A stretch of 64,000 nucleotides of DNA from CAVZQN01 sp963837395. Its GTDB lineage: Bacteria > Acidobacteriota > HRBIN11 > JAKEFK01. Shown here piece after piece: positions 28,418-37,209 of the stretch. Position 1 is the first letter of the stretch. Each line of letters starts with the position of its first letter. The notes beneath the pieces were generated by a model. The model searched no databases. It had not been told where the DNA came from and saw nothing but the letters and a program-made list of their open reading frames with translations. The stretch is from contig CAWINI010000004.1 in assembly GCA_963837395.1 (NCBI GenBank), forward strand, positions 1,984,001-2,048,000. Reading direction: 5' to 3'. The translations under genes and the position numbers were made by a program.

Positions 28418-30891
28418 AATGCGAGATTAACACGTTTTAACAACGCTTGAAATCTGGGATCGGACCGAAGCGGATCTAAGTTTGGATCCACTTTGAAATA
28501 CAAAATACTGTTGCTGCGATTTTCACAAGCCTTTTCCAACATACCGATTGCTTTACTTTTTTCACCAAGTCTTGACCACGAGACCGCATAATCGAAATCG
28601 GAACCAGTTGGAGGTTTAGCCAGTTCAATCATTTTGAGCCAGTAATCCTTTTCACCCGAAACAGGAGCGGTCCGGATTGCACTGGCTTCAGGCGTATTAC
28701 GTCCCATCAAGGTACTGTATTTCTCATAAGAATCCATTGATTCGCGATACATTCCTTTTTGAGCATAGGCAAGTCCTAAGTAAGCGTAAACTTCAGCGAA
28801 ATTCGGATCGCGCTGAATTACTCGTTGAGCTTGATCAATCGCCCGATCATATTCACGTGCGTAATTCAGAATTGAAGCTTCAATTGCTTGAATGATCAAT
28901 GACAGCGGATCAAGCTCTTCTGCCTGATGAATGTGATCAAGAGCTTCGGTTTTACGATTCATACCCGCAAGGAATTCTGCATACCATTGATGGGCAGTCG
29001 CATAATTTGGATTCATTTGGATCGCGCGTTTGAAAGCTACATCTGCGCCAACCCAATCCCACTCGTAATTCGATTTGACCATTGCTAATGATGTGTATGC
29101 TTCAAATGAAGTGCCATCCAAAGACAATGCCATCTGGGCTGCTTCTTTTGCTTTGGGATAAGCCTCTTTGGCAGGAAGATCTCCATAATCTGCAAGCGTT
29201 ATATAAGAATCTGATAGTCCTGAATAAGCACGGGCATAATTTGGATCGAGTTTTATCGCTTCTTCAAATAGTTGAATGCCTTTTCGCATTCCCTCGTAGT
29301 TCCGTCTGCTCCATTGGTATCGACCTTCAGTGTAGTAACGATTTGCTTCCGCATTTTCAGTGTCATGTTTGGTAATGAGTTCACGATCAGCGCCCGTTAA
29401 TTCAGGCAAAATTGCTTGAGCTGCTTGTTCAGTAAGCATGTCTTGCAATGCAAATGGATCACTGCTGCTTTCATCAAAAGTTCCTTCCCACAATTGATGT
29501 CCATCGTTTACCTGAAGTAATCTCGCAGTCACTCGCAGTCTTTCTCCAGCGCGTTGGAAACTACCATCAAACACAGCATCAACATTCTGTTCGCGGCCTG
29601 CATCAATTGGATTCAGCGATTCACCTTGATATTTTTGAATTGCCCTTGTAGGACGAACAACGATTTGATTCAATCTTCCGAGACGTTGAATCAGCGCATC
29701 AGCCAGTTTAAGCCCGATTCTGTCCATTTCTTCTTTTTCATCTAATGATTTCAAAGGCAGCACAGCAACAGATTTGATTTTGACTGCTGATGTTTTTGTT
29801 CCAGAGCGCGAGTAAAACATAAACCCGATTGCTACCACAATTGCAATAATTGATAATCCCAGTAAGACATTTCGATATATTCCACGCGAATGATCCTGCC
29901 TGATCTTCGCAGTACTAACATTTGCACCTGAATCAATTTGTTGTTTAAGCGCCTGAAGATCGGTTTGAACATCCCGTGCAGATTGATAACGAAGTTGCCG
30001 CTTCTTTTGCATGCACCTGGTAATGATCTCTTTCAGCTCGATCGGTAGCTGCTTGAATTTGTCTAATGATTTCGGTTCTTTTGTAAGGATTTCTACGATC
30101 ACATCGCTGGTTGTTGGGCCGCGAAATGGTTTTTTCCCACTGATCATTTCATAAAGCATCACACCAAAACTAAAAACATCTGTGCTGGCATCTACCTCTT
30201 GACCACGTGCCTGTTCAGGTGACATATAACTGCCCGTTCCAATCACAATTCCAGGACGGGTTTCTGTGAAATCAGACATCGAATCGATATTATTTTCTTG
30301 AGCCTTTTCACTTAGCTTGGCAAGTCCGAAATCCAATAACTTTACATATCCATCCATACGCAGCATTATATTCTCAGGTTTCAGATCTCGGTGAATGATT
30401 CCCGCTTGATGAGCCGCAGAAAGCGCACTTGAGATTTGTAGTGCTATGTTGAGCACTTCAGGAATGCTCATTTTTTCTTTAGATAATCGCTGGCGTAGTG
30501 TCTCGCCTTCAATGAATTCAGTTGTTATAAATGAAACGGCATCTGCATCACCGATATCATGAATCGTAATAATGTTTGGATGATTTAGTGCTGAAGCGGC
30601 TCGCGCCTCCTGGCGAAAACGATGAAGCCGGTAATTATCTTTAACGAATTGCTCCGAAAGAATCTTCAGCGCAACGCGTCTGCCAAGCCGCACATCTTCA
30701 GCAAGATAAACCTCACCCATTCCTCCGCTGCCAATCTTGCAAATAATTTTGTAGTGGGCGATCATCTGCCCCGCATCAAACTGAGGCTTTTCAATCTCTG
30801 AAGCTTTATTTGAGTTTTGATTTTGAGGATCTTCAATAAAGCTTGTATGTGCAGCCGGTTTTTTAGAATCTTCGTCCGAGATCATTGGCAA
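28414..30891 (-). CDS. Membrane Ser/Thr protein kinase with TPR sensor part
   Basis: 825 residues. A Hanks-type kinase domain (about 47-315) shows GSGGMGEVY, Lys76 in VALKIL, Asp169 in IIHRDLKPEN and Asp187 in DFGL, so it should be active. A single membrane helix (about 342-362; VLLGLSIIAIVVAIGFMFYS) leads to an extracytoplasmic region. That region starts with a TolB/FlgO-like fold (VAVLPLKSLDEKEEMDRIG ... DAVFDGSFQRAGERLRV), followed by about six TPR units (ARAYSGLSDSYITLADYGD on). The arrangement is common in Acidobacteria. The partner may be the cupin gene that overlaps its end. Confidence 0.92.
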   Translation of the reverse strand: MPMISDEDSKKPAAHTSFIEDPQNQNSNKASEIEKPQFDAGQMIAHYKIICKIGSGGMGEVYLAEDVRLGRRVALKILSEQFVKDNYRLHRFRQEARAASALNHPNIITIHDIGDADAVSFITTEFIEGETLRQRLSKEKMSIPEVLNIALQISSALSAAHQAGIIHRDLKPENIMLRMDGYVKLLDFGLAKLSEKAQENNIDSMSDFTETRPGIVIGTGSYMSPEQARGQEVDASTDVFSFGVMLYEMISGKKPFRGPTTSDVIVEILTKEPKSLDKFKQLPIELKEIITRCMQKKRQLRYQSARDVQTDLQALKQQIDSGANVSTAKIRQDHSRGIYRNVLLGLSIIAIVVAIGFMFYSRSGTKTSAVKIKSVAVLPLKSLDEKEEMDRIGLKLADALIQRLGRLNQIVVRPTRAIQKYQGESLNPIDAGREQNVDAVFDGSFQRAGERLRVTARLLQVNDGHQLWEGTFDESSSDPFALQDMLTEQAAQAILPELTGADRELITKHDTENAEANRYYTEGRYQWSRRNYEGMRKGIQLFEEAIKLDPNYARAYSGLSDSYITLADYGDLPAKEAYPKAKEAAQMALSLDGTSFEAYTSLAMVKSNYEWDWVGADVAFKRAIQMNPNYATAHQWYAEFLAGMNRKTEALDHIHQAEELDPLSLIIQAIEASILNYAREYDRAIDQAQRVIQRDPNFAEVYAYLGLAYAQKGMYRESMDSYEKYSTLMGRNTPEASAIRTAPVSGEKDYWLKMIELAKPPTGSDFDYAVSWSRLGEKSKAIGMLEKACENRSNSILYFKVDPNLDPLRSDPRFQALLKRVNLAL

Positions 30892-31000
30892 TCCGATGTT
30901 TTTGTTTCAAAAATGATTTGCGTAGAATGAGGAAACGATAACCCCTCACATCATTTTATATCAGGTCAAGTGTTTTTAAGTTACAATCATTCTAATACTG

Positions 31001-32047
31001 ATGAGTGGGATGCGCACAACCCTATTTCTCTTTCCAATACTTCTGTTAATCCTTTCTTGTTCTAAATCACAAACCCCGCCTCCGAATAAGTCGGAAAGTA
31101 AAGTAGTTGAGAAAACAGTTGAATCTGACATGGAGTTGCGGAAGCAGTTTGCTTCGGAGATTGAACAGCATCTAAACAAAGAAGAGTTCGATGAACTCGA
31201 AAGCATTGCGGACAAGCTGACAAAAAGCAAAGAGCGATTTCCGGGTGGAGATTGGAAACTTGATCGGTTTTATGAGGCTATACGTCCTGCTGATGACAGC
31301 GGGATCAAAGTAGATTGGAATGATCGTTTAGCAAAACTGAAGAAGTGGACAAATCAGAAACCAAAATCCATATACGCAAACATAGCATTAGGATGTGCAC
31401 AAATTGGAAAAGCATGGGACATTCGTGGTTCAGGATTTTCCGATACAGTTTCCAATGAGCAGAAGGTTGATTTCCAGAAAATGCTAAAGGAAGCAGAGAC
31501 GACATTAAATAAAATGTCAGAAAGGCGCAAAGATTGTCCGCACTGGTATCGTGATATCCAGGGAGTTGGGTTGGGACTCGGCTACGATCTCGAAACCATG
31601 ACGAAATATTTTGAAGAGGTGACTGCTTTAGAACCGCTTTATTGGAGTGCATATGAAGGTCATGCTTTATATCAGCTTCCTCGCTGGCATGGTAACCCTG
31701 GGGATTGGGAGCATTTTGTTGAACAAGCTTCCAATAAAATCGGCGGCGATGAAGGCGATATTCTGTACTCTGAAATTTCCTGGCGAATGAGCCGGTATTA
31801 TCCGGCTGACCAATTCTTCAAACAAAACAATGTTAATTATCGAAGAATCAAAAAGAGTCTTAATTTGCGTGGATTAAAATATGGAGTTAGTGTTCATTAT
31901 TTAAATGCTTACTGTATTCTTGCTGGGGGAATAGGTGACAAAGTAACTACAAAGGCACTGATGAGTAGATTAGGTGATCAATGGGATCCTGATCTTTGGA
32001 AAGAGAAGAAATATTTTGATGGCTACAAGAAATGGGCTTCAGAGTGA
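31001..32047 (+). CDS. Lipoprotein of unknown function
   Basis: 348 residues with a lipoprotein signal peptide: MRTTLFLFPILLLILSC, the lipobox cysteine being residue 20. The mature part is helical and Trp-rich (FPGGDWKLDRFYEAI, DCPHWYRDIQGVGLGLGYD, YWSAYEGHALYQLPRWHG), with the layout of a TPR-like or DUF4034-like solenoid; that match is from memory, not search. It is transcribed away from the kinase gene at 30891. The end overlaps the convergent GalT-like gene by nine bases. Confidence 0.75.
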   Translation: MSGMRTTLFLFPILLLILSCSKSQTPPPNKSESKVVEKTVESDMELRKQFASEIEQHLNKEEFDELESIADKLTKSKERFPGGDWKLDRFYEAIRPADDSGIKVDWNDRLAKLKKWTNQKPKSIYANIALGCAQIGKAWDIRGSGFSDTVSNEQKVDFQKMLKEAETTLNKMSERRKDCPHWYRDIQGVGLGLGYDLETMTKYFEEVTALEPLYWSAYEGHALYQLPRWHGNPGDWEHFVEQASNKIGGDEGDILYSEISWRMSRYYPADQFFKQNNVNYRRIKKSLNLRGLKYGVSVHYLNAYCILAGGIGDKVTTKALMSRLGDQWDPDLWKEKKYFDGYKKWASE

Positions 32048-33127
32048 AGAAGCATCCTCTAACTTAGATCTCAAAACGGCGGCAGCTGTTTCGGGTGGTA
32101 AAGGATTAATCATATAACCTGAACCAGCACTGAAGCTGCGATGAAAACCTTTCAGCCTCGGAATTCGCGGAAAAAATTTGATATGCCAATGATAATCTTC
32201 ATCAATCGTTGACCAATAATCACGTTCACCGCCCCAAATTCGATTCGGTTTTGTAAAAAGCAACAAGCTATAAGACAAGGGTCCTGCCACTGATTTAACG
32301 GTACGAGCATTCTCTTGAAGAACGTCTGCTAATTCTGAAAACAATAATGAATCAAGATTTCTATAATCGGAATTATGTTGAAGCGGGAGGATCCATGTTT
32401 CAAGCGGATGTGACCCAAAAAAAGGGCTCAACGTTACGAAATTCTTGTATTGCTTAACAAGTCCAGACGATTGTTTCCGGCGTGTCTCTTCACGAATTAC
32501 ATCACAAAAAAGACATCGTTCCTTCATTTGAAAAAATCTTCGTGTATGTTCCAATTCCCGCCGAATCCGTTCCGGAACAGATGGAGATGCAATCAATGTT
32601 GAATGGGGATGAGACATTGTGCTGTTAGAGCTTGGACCATAATTTTTGTAAATGAATAAATGCCCGAAACGTGCATCTTTACTGAGATCTTTCATCCGTT
32701 CTTGATACACTCGCAAAATGTCACCAACAGCATTTGATTCCAATTCATCCCAATCCGCATGATGTCGATTTTCAATAATGATTTCATGGGCGCCAATTGC
32801 ATCCATCACATCGTATGCTGATACCAATCTGCGATTTAAATTCCCCTCAATCCGGAACACCGGATCTCGATTTGGTATCACACGAATATTCCAATCAGGA
32901 GATGAATTGCCATACAAAAATTTTCCTGAAACTAATTGCATGATAGAACGTTCGGTTGTTTCTTCGCGTCCGGGACAAAAATCGCAAGGTAATATTTCGC
33001 GTGATTTTGCCGTTTCATATTCTCGTGAAACTGTTTCACGGATCCGTTGAATCATTTCATCCGGATTCACATCCGTGTCTACAATGACCCACTTCCGAAT
33101 TACCGGGTCCCTTCTCATCTGTTTCAT
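32039..33127 (-). CDS. galT: Galactose-1-phosphate uridylyltransferase-like protein (HIT superfamily)
   Basis: GalT exchanges UMP between UDP-glucose and galactose 1-phosphate in the Leloir pathway. The 362-residue protein has the two Cys pairs that bind metal in this family (CDFC near residue 49, CLFCDV near 200), NRDPVFRI and the catalytic HIT motif SHPHSTLIASP. YHWHIKFFPR near the C-terminus fits the second half of the fold. The motif HPHS replaces the usual HPHG/Q of GalT, so the nucleotide-sugar specificity may differ. No galK or galE is adjacent. Its start overlaps the queC stop as ATGA. Confidence 0.82.
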   Translation of the reverse strand: MKQMRRDPVIRKWVIVDTDVNPDEMIQRIRETVSREYETAKSREILPCDFCPGREETTERSIMQLVSGKFLYGNSSPDWNIRVIPNRDPVFRIEGNLNRRLVSAYDVMDAIGAHEIIIENRHHADWDELESNAVGDILRVYQERMKDLSKDARFGHLFIYKNYGPSSNSTMSHPHSTLIASPSVPERIRRELEHTRRFFQMKERCLFCDVIREETRRKQSSGLVKQYKNFVTLSPFFGSHPLETWILPLQHNSDYRNLDSLLFSELADVLQENARTVKSVAGPLSYSLLLFTKPNRIWGGERDYWSTIDEDYHWHIKFFPRIPRLKGFHRSFSAGSGYMINPLPPETAAAVLRSKLEDASSL

Positions 33128-33813
33128 TTTTTATTTCCCATCTTGTATGAAGCCGGATCTTTCAATCCCGCTTCATTGAATCCTTTCAATCGAATTATGC
33201 AACTATCGCATTCGCCGCATGCTTCGCCGGCTTCAGAAGGATCATAACAGCTGTGTGTATGCGTGTAATCAACACCAAGAGAAATTCCTTTTTGAATGAT
33301 TTCAGCTTTCGTTAATTTAAGAAGCGGCGCATGAATTCGAAATTTGCCATATTCTGTCCCGAATTTTGTACCTCTGTTTAATGTTTCTTCCAGCGATTCT
33401 ATAAACTCCGGCCGGCAATCCGGATAGCCGCTGTAGTCCAGCACATTTGCGCCATAATACAAATCGAATGCGTTACGAGTTTCTCCAAAGGCTGCAGCGA
33501 TTGATAAAAAAATTAAATTTCTTCCAGGCACATAAGTGACAGGAATGCTTTGATCGATTGAGCGTTGTTTTGGAACTTGTATGGAAGACGTAAGCGCAGA
33601 TCCGCCAACCTGACGAAGATCAATTTGAAATTGCAGATGTTCCTTAACTTGAAATTGTTTAAGAACGAGTGTTGCTTTCTGTAATTCGATCCTATGTCGC
33701 TGTCCGTAATCAAAACTCAGCGCATAGACTTCGTCCCTTTCTTGTAAAGCAATCGCGAGAGTGGTACTCGAATCGATACCACCGCTGAATAAAACTAAAC
33801 CAGCAGATGTCAT
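33124..33813 (-). CDS. queC: 7-cyano-7-deazaguanine synthase QueC
   Basis: QueC turns 7-carboxy-7-deazaguanine into preQ0 with ATP and ammonia, on the way to queuosine. The 229-residue product has the PP-loop LFSGGIDSSTTLA (residues 8-20), FDYGQRHRIEL, YVPGRNLIFLSIAAA, GANVLDYSGYPDCRPEFI and the zinc-binding Cys set near the end (CYDPSEAGEACGECDSC). No other queuosine gene lies nearby; the ATGA overlap with the GalT-like gene is an unusual pairing. Confidence 0.95.
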   Translation of the reverse strand: MTSAGLVLFSGGIDSSTTLAIALQERDEVYALSFDYGQRHRIELQKATLVLKQFQVKEHLQFQIDLRQVGGSALTSSIQVPKQRSIDQSIPVTYVPGRNLIFLSIAAAFGETRNAFDLYYGANVLDYSGYPDCRPEFIESLEETLNRGTKFGTEYGKFRIHAPLLKLTKAEIIQKGISLGVDYTHTHSCYDPSEAGEACGECDSCIIRLKGFNEAGLKDPASYKMGNKK

Positions 33814-33832
33814 CGAATGGTTGGAACAATCA

Positions 33833-34195
33833 CTAAGCTTTTTTCAGATAAACGTAGTACCAACTATCGGCATGGCGAATCCGAATTCTGTAAAATTCTT
33901 GACCTGCAATCTTCGAAATTTGAACCTGTGGATGACTAACGTTTCCGCCTTTAGCAGGAATTACAATCGCGAGATCCTTCTGTACAACTTGATCGCCTTT
34001 GCTGAGTTGAATGTAGGGACCTTCCGCACCATCAACAATCTGTATGTTGTACATTCCTGGTTCAATCACAGTACCTGCAAAGTCTACGCGAGCAGGTATA
34101 CGGTGATTGCCAGTGTCAACAGCGGCAAAACTATATATTGAAGCCAGAGCAAGTAACAACGTCGTAAAACCAGCAACTTTTAAAAGTTTCAGCAT
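33833..34195 (-). CDS. Small exported beta-rich protein, unknown function
   Basis: About 120 residues from ATG 34195, preceded by AGGAGAG; an ATG six codons upstream lies before this ribosome site. A signal peptide (about 1-24, ending SFA) is followed by a compact beta-rich domain (ARVDFAGTVIEPGMYNIQIV, YIQLSKGDQVVQKDLAIVIP). It resembles a family of small acidobacterial periplasmic proteins, but I cannot name it. It sits 20 bases from queC on the same strand. Confidence 0.65.
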   Translation of the reverse strand: MLKLLKVAGFTTLLLALASIYSFAAVDTGNHRIPARVDFAGTVIEPGMYNIQIVDGAEGPYIQLSKGDQVVQKDLAIVIPAKGGNVSHPQVQISKIAGQEFYRIRIRHADSWYYVYLKKA

Positions 34196-34235
34196 GACAC
34201 TCTCCTTCTTCAATTAAACTATGATTTTTCTCAGA

Positions 34236-34607
34236 TTATTCAAATGAGGGCGCATCATATACAAAATTTCGGTCCCAATTATATACGTAGAATGGTGTGG
34301 TAATTGGAACTGTATAGTCAATACGCACCCTCAGATTCTCGTGCAATTCAATTTGGCTCTTTGCAGCCTGGATATCTTCCTTTTCAATTGGCATATCTTC
34401 CTGTTCAGCGTACTCAAGAATATCGTCCTTTAAATTATCTAATGTCCTACCATGCATGTACTTACAGTCTTCCCTCACTTTATCCTCGAAAGCAAAAACG
34501 CGAACCATTACAGGAATGATCTGCCATGCCAGATACACGAGCAACAAAAAAACGGCAAAACCGAATATTGCTCCAGCCTTTCCCTCGCCTTTTTGATTTA
34601 ATGACAT
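34236..34607 (-). CDS. Small single-pass membrane protein, unknown function
   Basis: 123 residues: a short basic cytoplasmic start (MSLNQKGEGKAG), one membrane helix (about 13-35; IFGFAVFLLLVYLAWQIIPVM), a helix with a Cys, and a C-terminal beta stretch (LRVRIDYTVPITTPFYVYNW). The plan resembles DUF4845-like pilin-associated proteins. Function unknown. Confidence 0.65.
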   Translation of the reverse strand: MSLNQKGEGKAGAIFGFAVFLLLVYLAWQIIPVMVRVFAFEDKVREDCKYMHGRTLDNLKDDILEYAEQEDMPIEKEDIQAAKSQIELHENLRVRIDYTVPITTPFYVYNWDRNFVYDAPSFE

Positions 34608-34694
34608 ATCGCCTCCAGCGATACTCGTTAATGCTGTCTCATCATAAAGTATCGGCTAAGTATCTGTCAAGAAAGGGGAAGTTAAGACGCACTA

Positions 34695-35627
34695 TCAGGA
34701 AAAAGAATCGCCTGTTTTGATGCGATATCCGATTGCAAATTCGTGAGCAGTCATTCGCGGCCTACTTTCCGGTTGCACTTCCAGAAGTTGCAAGATTGTT
34801 CCTTGGCCGCAAGCTACCAAAATTGCATGTTTCAAGACATTAGTAACCGTACCGGGCTTTTCGGTAGCTACTCCGTCCACCTGCTGAGCTAACCATAGCT
34901 TTAAATCGGTGTTTGCAATTCTTGAGAATGTGCCTGGCCAGGGATCAAAAGCTCGAATTTGTCGTGAAATCCAGTCTGCCGGACGATTCCAATCAACTCT
35001 ACCGTTTTCTTTTTTCAATTTTGGGGCGAAAGTTACAGCCGAGAGATCCTGTGTAACTGGCACCATTGCATTCTTCTCAATTAGATCCAACGTCAAGGTT
35101 AACAATGGGGCGCCAAGTTCCGACAGTTTGCGAGACAATGTTTCCGTAGTATCGGTCGGATGAATGATGCACTTTTCTTGCAGATAGAGTGGGCCAGCAT
35201 CCATTTCCAACGTCATCTGCATCGTTGTACATCCGGTTTCGGTCTCTCCATTTATTATTGCCCACGGAATTGGAGCTGCACCACGATACTTTGGTAACAA
35301 TGATGCATGAAGATTCACTGCACCAGCGGGAGGAAGTTCAAGCACATTTTTTCTTAAAATTTCCCCGTAAGCCACTACAACTAGGATGTCAGGACCAAAT
35401 GCCGAAATTTGTTCAACAAATTCCGAACTTTTTGTGGTTGGAGGCTGCAGCACTGGAATGTCTAACGCTTGAGCCGAGACTTTTACGGGAGGTGGATGGA
35501 CTTTTAGACTTCGACCAACGGGCCGATCTGGTTGAGTAACGACGGCAACAACATCATGACCTGATTTGTGAACCGCTTCTAAACTTGCAACTGCAAACTG
35601 CGGAGAGCCCAAGAATACAATACGCAT
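34695..35627 (-). CDS. fmt: Methionyl-tRNA formyltransferase
   Basis: Fmt formylates initiator Met-tRNA. From ATG 35627 the protein has 310 residues; the frame is open further but the extra residues are encoded by a palindromic repeat. Motifs: RIVFLGSPQFAVASLEA, TQPDRPVGR, LLPKYRGAAPIPWAIINGE with the catalytic Asn-His-Asp region (NLHASLLP before it), and MDAGPLY. A peptide deformylase gene, its usual partner, is not present here. Confidence 0.96.
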   Translation of the reverse strand: MRIVFLGSPQFAVASLEAVHKSGHDVVAVVTQPDRPVGRSLKVHPPPVKVSAQALDIPVLQPPTTKSSEFVEQISAFGPDILVVVAYGEILRKNVLELPPAGAVNLHASLLPKYRGAAPIPWAIINGETETGCTTMQMTLEMDAGPLYLQEKCIIHPTDTTETLSRKLSELGAPLLTLTLDLIEKNAMVPVTQDLSAVTFAPKLKKENGRVDWNRPADWISRQIRAFDPWPGTFSRIANTDLKLWLAQQVDGVATEKPGTVTNVLKHAILVACGQGTILQLLEVQPESRPRMTAHEFAIGYRIKTGDSFS

Positions 35628-35642
35628 ATTAAACACCTGGGG

Positions 35643-35692
35643 GGCGGGCTTCCGTGCCCGCCATTCTAATTTCGCGGGCAGGGACGCCCGCG
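35643..35692. repeat. Double GC hairpin of the REP type
   Basis: Two adjacent hairpins: GGCGGGC / GCCCGCC (35643-35662) and CGCGGGC / GCCCGCG (35673-35692). They lie in the gap between fmt and the TPR-cNMP gene. The sequence recalls the element after ftsZ (24399). Confidence 0.65.
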
Positions 35693-35708
35693 CCACGGAT
35701 TGAGTAGA

Positions 35709-36530
35709 TTATTGCGAGTCACGCCATGATTGAATGATAGCTTCCACCGTTTTATATGCACGTTGATGATGCAATTCATTTAAAACATCAGCAACATGCG
35801 GGTGATCAACTAAAATATTTTCGTAATCTTCGCGAGTCAACTCCAGTAAATCTGAATCTGTATTCGTAATAATTGTTGCGGTTCGCGGACGACCGGTTAA
35901 AAGCGAAATTTCTCCAAAAAACTCGCCTTCTCCAAGATTCGCTAATGTTATTCGTTTGCCTTTTGCATTGGTTGTATTTACGCTGACTTCACCATTGACG
36001 ATAACAAACATTGAATCCCCTGGATCTCCTTCCGAAACAATCAATGAACCTTCTTCGTAATGCTTCAAAGTCAAACGTGAGACAACTTCGCGAAATTCTT
36101 TGGCAGTTAAATGCCGAAACAGGACCGTTTCCATTTCAACCACCGGAAGCGATTTTTTTTCAGAGGTCGTTTTTTCGGAAATTTCCCCAGGGGTTGGCGA
36201 TGGAACATGTTCGCGTTTACCCGATAACGCCATCAAGCTCTGCTCAATTTCGGTCATACCTGGCCGCAATCGCAGAATTTTTTTATAAACTGCTATCGCT
36301 TTTACAATGAATCTTTGTTCTGTGTATTGTTTGGCTAAATTACTAAATTCTTGAATCGCTTCCTCGTGGCGTCCCGCAAACCACAATGCGTCACCCAGGC
36401 TGAGACGCATATTTGAGTTATCCGGTTGTTTTGAAAGACGCTCACGGTAGAGCTTGATTGCGCGATCATACTCTTTGCGCGCAACATATATCGCGGGATC
36501 TTCTGGCTCTTTTTTTCTTCCTAAAACCAT
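35709..36530 (-). CDS. TPR plus cyclic nucleotide-binding domain protein
   Basis: 273 residues in two parts. The N-terminal third is a TPR array (about 12-105; YDRAIKLYRERLSKQPDNSN, GDALWFAGRHEEAIQEFSNL). The C-terminal half is a cNMP-binding barrel (about 140-250) with LIVSEGDPGDSMFVIVNGEV and the phosphate cassette GEFFGEISLLTGRPRTATI. It has no HTH, so it is probably a second-messenger-controlled scaffold rather than a Crp-type regulator. The neighbour downstream is fmt across a REP element. Confidence 0.88.
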   Translation of the reverse strand: MVLGRKKEPEDPAIYVARKEYDRAIKLYRERLSKQPDNSNMRLSLGDALWFAGRHEEAIQEFSNLAKQYTEQRFIVKAIAVYKKILRLRPGMTEIEQSLMALSGKREHVPSPTPGEISEKTTSEKKSLPVVEMETVLFRHLTAKEFREVVSRLTLKHYEEGSLIVSEGDPGDSMFVIVNGEVSVNTTNAKGKRITLANLGEGEFFGEISLLTGRPRTATIITNTDSDLLELTREDYENILVDHPHVADVLNELHHQRAYKTVEAIIQSWRDSQ

Positions 36531-36541
36531 CAGGCTTTCAG

Positions 36542-37039
36542 TTATTCCGATTTGTGCGCGTTAGGCAATAAATTCGCTATATCCTGTTCAATGCTAACTT
36601 TCGGCGTTTCAACAATCCTTCCAGTCTCTTTTCCTTCAGAGTACACAATAAATGTTGGAACACTTTGAACATCTAAACCCTGTAAAAGATCTGCCGGTTC
36701 CTTTTTTTGTCGATCTACATTGATATAAACAATTTGAATAGCTCTGTTATCTGCAAATTCCATCGTTTTGATGAAAGCAGGCACATGCTTCTTACTATCC
36801 TTACACCAATCTCCAAAGATGACCTTTATTTCCACCGGTTGTGGACAATTGTGAATTGCCTGAACTGCATCTGATTTAGGGACATAATCTACATAATTCT
36901 GATTGTAGATTTTTCGTCCATCTAAAATATCTTTCCTGGATATTATTCCAAGCTGTAAAAAATTATGATCATCAGATTTTTCTTCGTATGCCATGGCCAT
37001 AATCGGCAAAATTAAGAAGAGCAAAACGAACACTCGCAT
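36542..37039 (-). CDS. Periplasmic thioredoxin-like protein with a single active-site cysteine
   Basis: 165 residues from ATG 37039 (GGAGG five bases upstream). A signal peptide (MRVFVLLFLILPIMAMAYEE) precedes a thioredoxin-like fold: VIFGDWCKDSKKHVPAFI carries the motif WCKDS, where the second active-site cysteine is Ser, and VQSVPTFIVYSEGKE holds the cis-Pro loop. Monothiol proteins of this kind often act in reduction or isomerisation relays, but partner and substrate are unknown. The gene ends 12 bases before the TPR-cNMP gene. Confidence 0.8.
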   Translation of the reverse strand: MRVFVLLFLILPIMAMAYEEKSDDHNFLQLGIISRKDILDGRKIYNQNYVDYVPKSDAVQAIHNCPQPVEIKVIFGDWCKDSKKHVPAFIKTMEFADNRAIQIVYINVDRQKKEPADLLQGLDVQSVPTFIVYSEGKETGRIVETPKVSIEQDIANLLPNAHKSE

Positions 37040-37129
37040 CGATTCCTCCATGTTACTAATGTATAAGTTCCGTCCACTGAAGCAAGGAACTTATGCTATC
37101 ATGATTACAGGGCCGCCGGTAGGCTGCCT

Positions 37130-37158
37130 CCAGGGTGGAAAGCGAGTTCGCTCGCTGG
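37130..37158 (+). other. UUCG-capped hairpin in the gap before the MerR-TPR gene
   Basis: AGCGAG-TTCG-CTCGCT (37141-37156) forms a stable UUCG-capped stem, flanked by CCAG and CTGG. It lies in the 170-base gap between divergently transcribed genes and is not followed by a T-run. It could be part of a leader or a small RNA; no evidence decides. Confidence 0.4.
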
Positions 37159-37209
37159 ATAATATAAAAATCTTCAACTGAAGCTTAATTGCCTGTGCAT
37201 TGAGGGACA

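Noticed and set aside
35628..35696. Longer start for fmt
   Set aside because: The extra residues are encoded by a palindromic repeat; ATG 35627 begins the conserved RIVFLG motif.
37052..37209. Small RNA gene such as SRP RNA or a riboswitch
   Set aside because: Only one UUCG hairpin is seen; conserved SRP or riboswitch cores are absent.
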